A stretch of 64,000 nt of DNA. Source: Pseudomonas fluorescens. Its GTDB lineage: Bacteria > Pseudomonadota > Gammaproteobacteria > Pseudomonadales > Pseudomonadaceae. Location: the NCBI RefSeq assembly GCF_005938625.1, contig NZ_VCNJ01000009.1, positions 41,471 to 105,470 on the forward strand, written 5' to 3'. How positions within the stretch are numbered: position 1 is the stretch's first letter; every line of letters begins with the position of its first letter. The notes under the pieces are model-generated. The model was not told the origin of the DNA. It saw only the letters and a program-made list of their open reading frames with translations, and did no database searches. Shown piece by piece: positions 9,263 to 16,973 of the stretch. The translations under genes and the position numbers were made by a program.

Positions 9263-9346
9263 TGAACCACCTCGGTTCCGATGGCAGCGCTGCAAAAATC
9301 AGTGTCACCAAAACCTCTACCTCCCGCTGATCTTCACGCAACCCGC

Positions 9347-10717
9347 TCATTGCATCGCCCCCACATCAAACTCCAGCGGCTTGGCCGGTTTCTGCCCGAT
9401 CCCGTACCAATCCAGTTTGCGCGTCAGCACCATGAACACACCGAGCAAACCGAACAGCAACAACGAGCCCATCAACAACGCGTAATCCTCAGCGCTCAGC
9501 AACCCGTAAAGCAGGCCATACAACGCCGCCAGCCCCGCCGAAAAGCTCAAACCGTGGCGCACACTGCGCAACACATGGCAGACATAAAACCCGATCAACA
9601 ACACACAAGCGCTGGCCGACAATAGATACGCCAGGGCAAAACCGATGTGCTCCGACAACGACAGCAACAACAGATAAAAGAACGCCAGCGCCACACCCAC
9701 CAGCGCGTATTGCACCGGGTGCACCGCCAGGCTCTTGAGTACTTCGAACAGGAAGAAACCGGCGAACGTCAGAACGATGAACAACAACGCATATTTGATC
9801 GCCCGGTCACTCTTCAGATATTGATCCACCGGGTCGATGAAACTCACACCGAAGCTGCGACCATTGAACGCCTCGCAATCATTGCCGCTCACACAACGGC
9901 TCATGGCGTCTTGCAGGTTGGTGGAGAAAAACGTGGTCTGCCAATCCGCGCTGAAACCCTGATCGTTGATCTCACGCTTGGCCGGTAGAAAATTGCCGAT
10001 GAAACTCGGGTGTGGCCAGTTGGCCGTGAGGCTGACGCTGCTGCTCTTGCCCACTGGCAGCACCTGCAATGAACCGGTGCCTTGCAGGCGCAGGTCAAAT
10101 CCAAAACTCAACTCGGTGCTTTTGCTGGTGTCGAGCTGCGGCAACGTCACTCGCACACCCTCACCAAGCCAACCCACTTGAGTACCGGGAACGAAGTCCA
10201 GGCGCTGGCCATCGAGTTCCAGTTTCAGCGCATTTTCGATGCCGCGAATGTCGCTGATGCCGACCGCGAGAAACGGTGCGTCGAACTGGTAGTCGCTGAA
10301 GTCTTCCTTGATCCCCAATTGCGCCGGCAATGTGAAATGGCCATTGATGCGGTTGTCGGCGTGGAACAGCCGCGCCTCATAAATGCCCCGCGCACGCAGT
10401 TCGGTTTGCACCTGGCCGTCGAGCTCGAAACGCTCCGGCAGGAAGTACAAACGCCCGCGCTCTTCGCTCGGTTCGTCGTAGCGCTGGTTGGTCTTGTCAT
10501 TGGTTTTCCAGTTGTGAATCACCTTGCGATACGGCACCACCATCACCGGCCCGCTCAGTTGCTGGCTGTAGCTGGAGCTGCGGGCGATGTCTTCAAGCAC
10601 GCCGTCACGCAACTGTTGGCGCTCGTCGATGACGCCGTCGATCATCAGCAGCGGGATCAGCAACAGCAGGATCAGCACGGCAATGGCGCCGAGCTTTATC
10701 GTCAGATTCTTGTTCAT
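9347..10717 (-). CDS. creD: Cell envelope integrity protein CreD
   Basis: 456 residues. An N-terminal membrane anchor (IKLGAIAVLILLLLIPLLMI) is followed by a long periplasmic region (residues 35-300) and a cluster of spans from about 305 to 440 (YALLFIVLTFAGFFLF, YALVGVALAFFYLLLLSLS). Length and layout match CreD. The family is induced by the CreBC two-component system and linked to envelope stress and beta-lactam response in pseudomonads. It lies downstream of creBC in the same direction but is separated by 168 bases carrying a REP and a cre-tag-like site, so it probably has its own CreB-dependent promoter. Confidence 0.93.
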   Translation of the reverse strand: MNKNLTIKLGAIAVLILLLLIPLLMIDGVIDERQQLRDGVLEDIARSSSYSQQLSGPVMVVPYRKVIHNWKTNDKTNQRYDEPSEERGRLYFLPERFELDGQVQTELRARGIYEARLFHADNRINGHFTLPAQLGIKEDFSDYQFDAPFLAVGISDIRGIENALKLELDGQRLDFVPGTQVGWLGEGVRVTLPQLDTSKSTELSFGFDLRLQGTGSLQVLPVGKSSSVSLTANWPHPSFIGNFLPAKREINDQGFSADWQTTFFSTNLQDAMSRCVSGNDCEAFNGRSFGVSFIDPVDQYLKSDRAIKYALLFIVLTFAGFFLFEVLKSLAVHPVQYALVGVALAFFYLLLLSLSEHIGFALAYLLSASACVLLIGFYVCHVLRSVRHGLSFSAGLAALYGLLYGLLSAEDYALLMGSLLLFGLLGVFMVLTRKLDWYGIGQKPAKPLEFDVGAMQ

Positions 10718-10764
10718 GGGACTCTCCCTGTTTGGATGGGCAGAGTCTGGTGGTGCTGTATGAG

Positions 10765-10780
10765 GGGAATGTGGGGGGAA
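10765..10780 (-). promoter_or_regulatory. Variant cre-tag (CreB site) before creD
   Basis: On the minus strand TTCCC-N6-TTCCC, two 5-base repeats at 11-base spacing, 48 bases before the creD start. The described CreB/BlrA site is TTCAC-N6-TTCAC, so each half differs by one base. Spacing and location fit; activity is inferred. Confidence 0.45.
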
Positions 10781-10808
10781 TATGGAGATTGTGTGGAAAG
10801 ATCAAAAT

Positions 10809-10875
10809 ATCGCAGCCTTCGGCAGCTCCTACAGGTGTACGCAACCCTATGTAGGAGCTGCCGAAGGCTGCGATC
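10809..10875. repeat. REP doublet, family C
   Basis: ATCGCAGCCTTCGGCAGCTC and its inverse around a 20-base spacer, between creC and creD. Confidence 0.85.
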
Positions 10876-10885
10876 TTTGACTGAA

Positions 10886-12304
10886 TCAAGGCAAGCGCAA
10901 TGTCACTTCAACACCGTTCTCGACATTGCGAATCTGCATCGCCCCACCATGCAACTTGACCACTTCTTCAACGAAGTTAAGCCCCAACCCCGTACTTTTA
11001 CGCCCACTGTCCGGACGCGGCAACGAGTAGAAGCGCTCAGTCAGACGCGGCAAGGCGTAGTCAGGAATCGGCGCCGTTTCATTGAACAATCGAAATTCGA
11101 TCTGCTCGCCAACCCGCTCGGCACTGAAACGCAGCAGCCCCTGAACCGGAGTGAAATCCAGCGCATTCTCCAGCAGATTACCCAACGCCTGACGCAGCAA
11201 AAACGGTTCGCCAATCAGCAGCAGATCCGGCGCAATCGTCTGCTCGACCCGCAACTGTTTGCCTTCAATCCGCGCCGCCTGCCCTTGCAACAGTTCATCA
11301 ACCAAAACCGCCAGCGGCACAGCGACCCGCTCTTCAAGGCCCTGACGTTGTTCAACCTGCGCCAGGTTCAGCAACCGCTCGATCAACTGCTGCATCCGCG
11401 CACTTTCGCTGTCGATGTTGCCGACAAAGCGCAATCGCTGAACCGGCGGCATGTCGCCTTGCAGCAACTCCGCCGCGCCACGAATCGCCGCCAGCGGACT
11501 TTTCAGTTCATGGGTCAGCGTGTGCACATAGCGCTCGACGTAGGCCTTGCCTTCCAGTTGTGTGCGCATCTGCTCAACCGCTGTGGCGAGCTGTTCCAGT
11601 TCACCGCCACGGTAATGCGGCACTTCCACCCGCCGGCCCTCGCTCACCGCTTGGGCATAACCGGTCAGACGGTGCAGCGCGCGGCTCAGCCACCAAGACA
11701 ACAACGCACCGAACAACAAACCGAGGCCGATCAACCCGGCGCCGTAAAACAGCAAGCGCCGCTCGGTGCGATCCACGTAAGGCTGTAAAGAGCTGTTGGG
11801 TTTGGCCACGGTGACCACGCCGATAATCTGCCCGTTGTCACGGATCGGCGCGCCGACGTGCATCACCGACGAGCTCGCGTCGTCCGGGTCGCTACGGCTC
11901 GAACGCGCGCCGTATTCACCGCGCAAGGTCAGGTAGACATCGTTCCAGCGCGAGTAGTCCTGCCCCACGGCCACGCCACTGGAATCGAGTACCACAATGC
12001 CCTTGGCGTCGGTGACGTAGATGCGATGGTTGACCTGATTTTTCGGCAAGCCCCAGATGGTCGCTTGCGGCTGGCGCTCGCCATACGCACGCAGCAACTC
12101 GGGCCAGCGGTTCTCACTGAGAGTGCCAGCCTTGAAATCGTCACGGAGGATTTCCGCCATCAGGTTAGCGGTATCGACCAGGGTTTCTTCGGTGGACTGA
12201 CGCACGCCGGGACGGATTTCTTCCATCACCGTGTTGAGCACGAAATACCCGGTCAGGCCGACAAACAGCACGTACACCAGAAAGATCCGCAGCCCCAGTG
12301 ACAT
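10886..12304 (-). CDS. creC: Sensor histidine kinase CreC
   Basis: 472 residues. Two membrane spans frame a periplasmic sensor (residues 5-25 and about 180-200). A HAMP segment follows, then the HisKA box HTLTHELKSPLAAIRGAAEL near residue 265 with the phospho-accepting His. ATPase boxes are N (LGNLLENALDF), and G (GLGLNFV) near 445. It starts within the creB stop (TGATG), so the two are co-translated. Partner of CreB; in pseudomonads the pair responds to peptidoglycan and beta-lactam stress. Confidence 0.93.
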   Translation of the reverse strand: MSLGLRIFLVYVLFVGLTGYFVLNTVMEEIRPGVRQSTEETLVDTANLMAEILRDDFKAGTLSENRWPELLRAYGERQPQATIWGLPKNQVNHRIYVTDAKGIVVLDSSGVAVGQDYSRWNDVYLTLRGEYGARSSRSDPDDASSSVMHVGAPIRDNGQIIGVVTVAKPNSSLQPYVDRTERRLLFYGAGLIGLGLLFGALLSWWLSRALHRLTGYAQAVSEGRRVEVPHYRGGELEQLATAVEQMRTQLEGKAYVERYVHTLTHELKSPLAAIRGAAELLQGDMPPVQRLRFVGNIDSESARMQQLIERLLNLAQVEQRQGLEERVAVPLAVLVDELLQGQAARIEGKQLRVEQTIAPDLLLIGEPFLLRQALGNLLENALDFTPVQGLLRFSAERVGEQIEFRLFNETAPIPDYALPRLTERFYSLPRPDSGRKSTGLGLNFVEEVVKLHGGAMQIRNVENGVEVTLRLP

Positions 12305-12984
12305 CAGCTGTGCCCCGGGCTGTAGCTGTAACCGAGGCCGCGATGGGTCTGGATCGGCTCGGCGTCGGCGCGCACCAGACGCAACTTGGCGCGCACGCTT
12401 TTGATGTGGCTGTCGATGCTGCGCTCGTAACCGGCATCAGCGGCGACACCCAATGCGTCAAGCAATTGCTCGCGGCTGAACACTCGCTCGGGTTGTTCAA
12501 GGAGGCATTGCAACAGGCGGAATTCGTGGCGGGTCAGGCTCAGGGTCTGGCCGCGATAAATGATTTGAATCCGCTCCGGATCGACACGAAACAGCGCCGA
12601 AGTGGCTTCAATCGTCGGACGCGGCGCCATGCGTTTAAGGATGGCCTTGACCCGCGCCGCGACTTCACGCGGGCTGAATGGCTTGACCACGTAGTCGTCG
12701 GCGCCAATTTCCAGACCCACCACGCGATCAATCTCGGCATCCCGGGCGCTGAGGAACAGCACCGGCACTTCGCTGAAGCGCCGCAGCTGTTTGCAGGTCT
12801 CAAAGCCACTGATGTCCGGCAGGCCGATGTCGAGGATGATCAGATCGGCCGGGGTCTGCCGCTGATGCTCCAGCGCCGCCACGCCGAGGCTCAACCACGT
12901 GGTGGTGAAGCCCTCGCCCTGCAAGGCAAAAATCAGCGTGTCGGCAATCGCCGCTTCGTCTTCGACAATCAGGATATGAGGCAT
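12304..12984 (-). CDS. creB: Response regulator CreB (OmpR family)
   Basis: 226 residues. Receiver domain with EDE near residue 8, phospho-acceptor in LIILDIGLPD near 53, and K in VVKPFSPREV near 104. The C-terminal winged helix (about 130-225) has LTRHEFRLLQCLLEQPERVFSREQLL and SIDSHIKSVRAKLR. First gene of creBC; a 13-base palindrome TGACGTTACGTCA (13030-13042) lies in its short upstream region. Confidence 0.94.
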   Translation of the reverse strand: MPHILIVEDEAAIADTLIFALQGEGFTTTWLSLGVAALEHQRQTPADLIILDIGLPDISGFETCKQLRRFSEVPVLFLSARDAEIDRVVGLEIGADDYVVKPFSPREVAARVKAILKRMAPRPTIEATSALFRVDPERIQIIYRGQTLSLTRHEFRLLQCLLEQPERVFSREQLLDALGVAADAGYERSIDSHIKSVRAKLRLVRADAEPIQTHRGLGYSYSPGHS

Positions 12985-13029
12985 GGCGTCCGAGCCCGTG
13001 GGTTAAGTGCGCGAACGGTGCCCCAAGCC

Positions 13030-13042
13030 TGACGTTACGTCA
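13030..13042. promoter_or_regulatory. Palindrome in the creB leader
   Basis: TGACGTTACGTCA, six-base arms around one base, 46 bases before creB. Could be an operator; no regulator can be named. Confidence 0.3.
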
Positions 13043-13052
13043 ATGAGACCAC

Positions 13053-13556
13053 TTAGCAGTCCGGCTTGTCGGCCGTGAAACGACGCGCCGGATTCACTGC
13101 CGCACCGAATTCGCGCAAGGCCTTGGCACCAATCAGCAGCGGGTAGTTGAAGTTGCTGCGGTCGGTCAGGTTGACCTCGACGGTACGCTTGACGTCGCCC
13201 AGGCACAGCTCCAGATCGACCACCGGGCGCTTGGCGACTTCGGTGCTTTCGCCCTCGTCCTCTTCATCCGAACGGCTCTTGATCTTGCTGATGCGTGCGA
13301 CCTTGTGTTCGTAGACCTTGTTGCTGGCGTCCTTGGTGGCGAGGCGGAAACGCACCCATTCGTCGCCATCACGGGTGAAGGTCTCGATGTCCTTGGCCGA
13401 CAGCGAGGCGGTCAGCGCACCGGTGTCCATCTTGGCCTTGAGCACTTCACCGCCGATTTCCGGCAGCGCGATGTATTCGTAGCGCCCGTACAGGGTCGGC
13501 TCGGCGGCCATGACCGGCAGGGCGACGAGGGCAAACAGTGCAAGGAGGGATTTCAC
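13053..13556 (-). CDS. Exported retropepsin-like protein (RimK-associated 'ATP-dependent zinc protease' family)
   Basis: 167 residues from a GTG at 13556 with AAGGAAG upstream. The longer frame starting at 13643 runs through a REP and is rejected. Signal peptide KSLLALFALVALPVMA. The aspartic-protease-like motif KMDTGALTASLSA lies near residue 45, the usual hallmark of this family, and DRSNFNYPLLIGAKALREFG forms the second conserved block. Members often accompany RimK-type ligases, but none is seen here. The protease name of the family is inherited annotation; a peptidase activity is not proven. Confidence 0.82.
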   Translation of the reverse strand: MKSLLALFALVALPVMAAEPTLYGRYEYIALPEIGGEVLKAKMDTGALTASLSAKDIETFTRDGDEWVRFRLATKDASNKVYEHKVARISKIKSRSDEEDEGESTEVAKRPVVDLELCLGDVKRTVEVNLTDRSNFNYPLLIGAKALREFGAAVNPARRFTADKPDC

Positions 13557-13612
13557 GTAAGGGGCTTCCTTGGGAGAGGTTGGGCAACGGGATTTTAGAC
13601 CGTTGCGCGCTT

Positions 13613-13715
13613 GATCGTTCCCACGCTCTGCGTGGGCATGCATCCAGTGACGCTCCGCATCACAGGGACGCGGAGCGTCCCGGGCGGCGTTACCACGCAG
13701 AGCGTGGGAACGATC
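13613..13715. repeat. REP doublet, family A
   Basis: GATCGTTCCCACGCTCTGCG at the left and GCAGAGCGTGGGAACGATC at the right, between divergent genes. Confidence 0.85.
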
Positions 13716-13815
13716 AGGTTAACGCTTCAAAAGTGAAACATTCGTCACCGCCGATTTGGCCTGTCGCGCGAAGCTGCTTATCATGGCGCGCCCATCCGTT
13801 TGCAAAGAGTTGCTT

Positions 13816-14703
13816 ATGCGCCGCCTGCTCACCGGCTGTTTCGTTACCCTGCTGCTGTTGCTCAACACCCTGATCCTGATCGGGCCATTGCTGGTGTCTG
13901 CCCTGCTCAAACTGATCGCACCAGGCCGCTGGCGCGATTACGCATCGGCGGCGGTGATGTGGATCGCCGAGACCTGGGCGGAAATCGACAAGCTGATTTT
14001 CCGCCTGTGCATTCCCACTCAATGGGACATTCGCGGTGGCGAAGACTTGCGCGGCGACACCTCGTATCTGGTGGTCAGCAATCACCAGTCGTGGGTCGAC
14101 ATTCCGGCGCTGATCCAGACCCTCAACCGCCGCACGCCGTTCTTCAAATTCTTCCTCAAGAAAGAACTGATCTGGGTGCCGTTTCTGGGGCTGGCGTGGT
14201 GGGCGCTGGATTACCCGTTCATGAAGCGCTACACCAAAGCGTTCCTGGCAAAGAATCCGGAACTGGCGGGCAAGGATCTGGAAATCACCAGACAGGCCTG
14301 CGAGCTGTTCAAGCGTCAGCCGGTGACGGTGGTGAATTATCTGGAAGGCACGCGCTACACCGCCGCGAAAAGTGCCGAGCAACAATCACCGTTCAGCCAT
14401 TTGCTCAAGCCCAAGGCCGGCGGCGTGGCGTTTGTCTTGGCGGCAATGGGTGAACAACTGGATGCGATTCTCGATGTGACGGTGGTTTATCCACAGGCGA
14501 AAATCCCGGGGTTCTGGGATTTGATCAGCGGCAACGTGCCGCGCGTGATCATCGATATCAAGACCCGCGAACTCGACCCGGCGTTGTGGCAGGGCGATTA
14601 CGAGAATGATCCGGCGTTTCGCCAGAAGGTCCAGAGCTGGGTCAACCAGCTCTGGAACGAGAAGGATCAGCGCATCGCCGAACTGCGCAGCGAGCGCGGC
14701 TGA
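13816..14703 (+). CDS. Lysophospholipid acyltransferase, YihG/PlsC family
   Basis: 295 residues from the ATG at 13816 (AAAGAG upstream). N-terminal membrane span LLTGCFVTLLLLLNTLILIG and a second hydrophobic stretch. Acyltransferase block I NHQSWVDI near residue 90 provides the HX4D catalytic pair. Block III VNYLEGTRYT near 175 supplies the substrate-binding FxEGTR-type motif. Length and NHQSWVD resemble E. coli YihG, an inner-membrane acyltransferase of lysophosphatidic acid type. Earlier ATGs at 13756 and 13783 lack a good ribosome binding site. Confidence 0.88.
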   Translation: MRRLLTGCFVTLLLLLNTLILIGPLLVSALLKLIAPGRWRDYASAAVMWIAETWAEIDKLIFRLCIPTQWDIRGGEDLRGDTSYLVVSNHQSWVDIPALIQTLNRRTPFFKFFLKKELIWVPFLGLAWWALDYPFMKRYTKAFLAKNPELAGKDLEITRQACELFKRQPVTVVNYLEGTRYTAAKSAEQQSPFSHLLKPKAGGVAFVLAAMGEQLDAILDVTVVYPQAKIPGFWDLISGNVPRVIIDIKTRELDPALWQGDYENDPAFRQKVQSWVNQLWNEKDQRIAELRSERG

Positions 14704-14704
14704 A

Positions 14705-15262
14705 TCAGCTACCGGTGCCGGCGCCCCAGATGCTGCCCAGACTCTGCAGCAGCGGGCCGCCAACGCCCTGATCACCCAGATACTTGAGCAGCACCGGGGC
14801 AAACTGGCCGACCATGCCGCTGTCCATGCCCAACGCACCGAAAGCGTTGTTCAGGTCATTGGTGTCCTTGACGTTGCCCAGCGCGTTTTCCAGACCGGCA
14901 GACTTGCCGGACTGACCGAGCAACCCGCTCAACGCCGCCAGATTACCGCTACCGCCCGACAGCTTATCGATGCCCGGTACTTCCTTGGCCAACTGCGAAT
15001 AATCGGTGCTGCTCAATTGGTTCTTGGCCAGGCCAAGCATGGCGCTGGTGCCGCCGACGGCTTGCTGCGGGGTAACCCCCAGACCGGTGACGGCTTGCAG
15101 CAGACCGGCGGTTTCCGAAGTCGGTGCGGCGGCGGTGGCCGCGTTGCCACCCTGCATGCTCGAAGCCGCCTTGGTCACGTCATCCAGACTGAAACCGGCG
15201 AATACCGGGCTGGCCGCAAGGGTCATCAGTGAAGCCAAGGCAATACCGCGTGAAATCTTCAT
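14705..15262 (-). CDS. Exported DUF2780 protein (VcgC/VcgE family)
   Basis: 185 residues with a clear signal peptide (SLMTLAASPVFA). The rest is rich in Gly, Ala, Leu and Ser, with several short helices (LLQAVTGLGVTPQQAVGG, LAKEVPGIDKLSGG) typical of DUF2780. No catalytic motif. Function unknown. Divergent from the ECF sigma gene and convergent with the acyltransferase, one base from its stop. Confidence 0.82.
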   Translation of the reverse strand: MKISRGIALASLMTLAASPVFAGFSLDDVTKAASSMQGGNAATAAAPTSETAGLLQAVTGLGVTPQQAVGGTSAMLGLAKNQLSSTDYSQLAKEVPGIDKLSGGSGNLAALSGLLGQSGKSAGLENALGNVKDTNDLNNAFGALGMDSGMVGQFAPVLLKYLGDQGVGGPLLQSLGSIWGAGTGS

Positions 15263-15412
15263 TCAGACATCCTCTTGCGCTGTGAAAACCACCCGTTGAA
15301 CGGGCAGTGAAACTGCCGGTTTGACCGGGCATCCGCCGGCATGTTCCGGCGCGGCGCATCCATTTTCATCCGGTCTGCGTATATAAAACGTGAAATCCCG
15401 GACCCCCTCGCG

Positions 15413-16048
15413 ATGAATGGCATAACCGCTGTCGCTGAACTAGCCTCTGAACAGTCCGAGTCACGCCCTCGCGCGCTCACTTTTGCCTGGAGAGTCGTCA
15501 TTTCCATCGCCGACACCGATCAGCTGCGACAGCTGTTGGCCCAGTGTTCACTGGGTGATCGTCGCGCCTTCGAAACGCTCTATCGCAGCGTCGGCCCGCG
15601 TCTGCATGGCGTGGCTTTGGGCTTTATGGGCCGCGCCGATCTGGCCGAAGAAGTGCTGCAGGAAGCCTTCGTGCGCATCTGGAACAACGCCTCACGCTAC
15701 GAAGCGCACTTGTCGGCACCGCTGACCTGGATGATCAACATCACGCGCAATCAAGCCATCGACCAGTTGCGCAAGCACCGCGACCGACCATTGACCGATC
15801 TCGAACAGGACGCGCTGCCGGACGAAAGCCCTTCGGCTCATGATCAGCTGAACAGCGCGCGCGAGGCGCATGCGCTGAACCGCTGCCTGGAGACCCTCGA
15901 CAGCATGCAGCGCCAGTCGATCACCGTGGCCTACTTCCAGGGATTGTCGTGCACGGAACTCGCCGAACACCTGGCCACGCCGCTGGGAACGGTGAAATCG
16001 TGGATCCGTCGTGGCCTGGAACGTCTGCGCCGGTGCCTTGAATCATGA
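15413..16048 (+). CDS. ECF sigma-70 factor
   Basis: Region 2 (RAFETLYRSVGPRLHGVALGF, LAEEVLQEAFVRIWNNASRY, LTWMINITRNQAIDQLRKHR) and region 4 (RQSITVAYFQGLSCTELAEHL, GTVKSWIRRGLERLR) are plain. The gene for a RskA-type anti-sigma follows with an ATGA overlap, so it belongs to the anti-sigma-K-controlled ECF class. The start is uncertain. The nearest upstream ATG (15413) has no ribosome binding site and adds about 29 unusual residues. An ATT at 15500 has GGAGAG five bases upstream and begins just before the conserved sequence. The signal sensed is unknown. Confidence 0.85.
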   Translation: MNGITAVAELASEQSESRPRALTFAWRVVISIADTDQLRQLLAQCSLGDRRAFETLYRSVGPRLHGVALGFMGRADLAEEVLQEAFVRIWNNASRYEAHLSAPLTWMINITRNQAIDQLRKHRDRPLTDLEQDALPDESPSAHDQLNSAREAHALNRCLETLDSMQRQSITVAYFQGLSCTELAEHLATPLGTVKSWIRRGLERLRRCLES

Positions 16049-16719
16049 ACTACCAGACCCCTGCCCTGCGCCGCGCCCTTGCTGCCGATTACGCGATCGG
16101 GCTGATGCCTGCGGCGGCACGTCGGCGTTTTGAACAGTTGCTGCTGGATGACGCTGCACTAAGGGCTGAACTGGCGCAATGGCAGGAAAGCCTGAGCGCT
16201 TTAACGCAAGCGCTGCCGGAACATCCCGTGCCCGACCGCGTCTGGCAAGGCATCACCGCGCGGATCGAACCGCAAGAACTGCATGTGCCTGAGAAACGGC
16301 CATTCTGGAACTGGCTACGACTCACCGCTGCGGTCTGCTCCATCGCTGTGCTGGTGTTTCTCGGCTCGCTGTACAACCGCGACGACGCCCGCTACCGCGC
16401 CACCCTGCTGAGCGCCGATGCGCAACCGGCACTGAAGGTCGAGGCGCATGCGGATTACCTGCAAGTCGAGCCGCTGACGCTGGCGGCGGTCGAGCCGGAT
16501 CGCAGCCTGGAACTGTGGGCGATTCCGGCGGATGGCAAACCGATCTCGCTCGGGGTGATTCCGGCGGGTGGCAAAGGCAAGGTTGAGTTGAGCGAAGCGC
16601 AGAAGGTGTTGATCGGCAAGCCGATTGCTTTGGCAGTGAGTCTTGAACCTAAAGGTGGTTCGCCGACTGGGCAGCCGACTGGGCCGGTTCTGTATCAAGG
16701 GGCGCTGGCGGCGCTGTAA
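16045..16719 (+). CDS. Anti-sigma factor, RskA/anti-sigma-K family
   Basis: 224 residues. The cytoplasmic N-terminus (LRRALAADYAIGLMPAAARR, FEQLLLDDAALRAELAQWQE) is the sigma-binding helical part; no zinc-binding HxxxCxxC is seen. One membrane span at about 90-110 (WLRLTAAVCSIAVLVFLGSL). The periplasmic C-terminus is the RskA domain (LELWAIPADGKPISLGVIPA, ALAVSLEPKGGSPTGQPTGPV). Coupled to the sigma gene by ATGA. Confidence 0.9.
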   Translation: MNYQTPALRRALAADYAIGLMPAAARRRFEQLLLDDAALRAELAQWQESLSALTQALPEHPVPDRVWQGITARIEPQELHVPEKRPFWNWLRLTAAVCSIAVLVFLGSLYNRDDARYRATLLSADAQPALKVEAHADYLQVEPLTLAAVEPDRSLELWAIPADGKPISLGVIPAGGKGKVELSEAQKVLIGKPIALAVSLEPKGGSPTGQPTGPVLYQGALAAL

Positions 16720-16726
16720 AGCAAAG

Positions 16727-16903
16727 CCCCTCACCCTAGCCCTCTCCCAGAGGGAGAGGGGACTGACCGTGGGATATTGACGTAATACGCCGACGTGAAA
16801 GACTTGCGTTGAATCCATAGTCGACTCGATCTTTCAGGTCGATGTACGACGCAAGACACCTCGGTCGGCCCCCTCTCCCTCCGGGAGAGGGCTGGGGTGA
16901 GGG
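16727..16903. repeat. Long palindromic intergenic element, family E, copy 2
   Basis: Ends CCCCTCACCCTAGCCCTCTC and GAGAGGGCTGGGGTGAGGG are inverted repeats about 175 bases apart. Inside each end is a short hairpin (CTCTCCCAGAGGGAGAG, CCCTCTCCCTCCGGGAGAGGG). A conserved middle tract contains GACTCGATCTTTCAGGTCGA. Confidence 0.8.
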
Positions 16904-16929
16904 TAGCTTTTGACCTGGGCTTGCAACAA

Positions 16930-16957
16930 AAAACGGCGACCCTGAAGTCGCCGTTTT
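16930..16957. terminator. Bidirectional rho-independent terminator
   Basis: Stem AAAACGGCGAC/GTCGCCGTTTT with loop CCTGAA, A-run on one side and T-run on the other, between the converging anti-sigma and fdhA genes. Confidence 0.85.
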
Positions 16958-16973
16958 GCATCGCGCTTAAGCC

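Noticed and set aside
10082..11788. 568-codon frame on the plus strand across creD and creC
   Set aside because: Antisense to two well-supported genes and crosses the intergenic REP.
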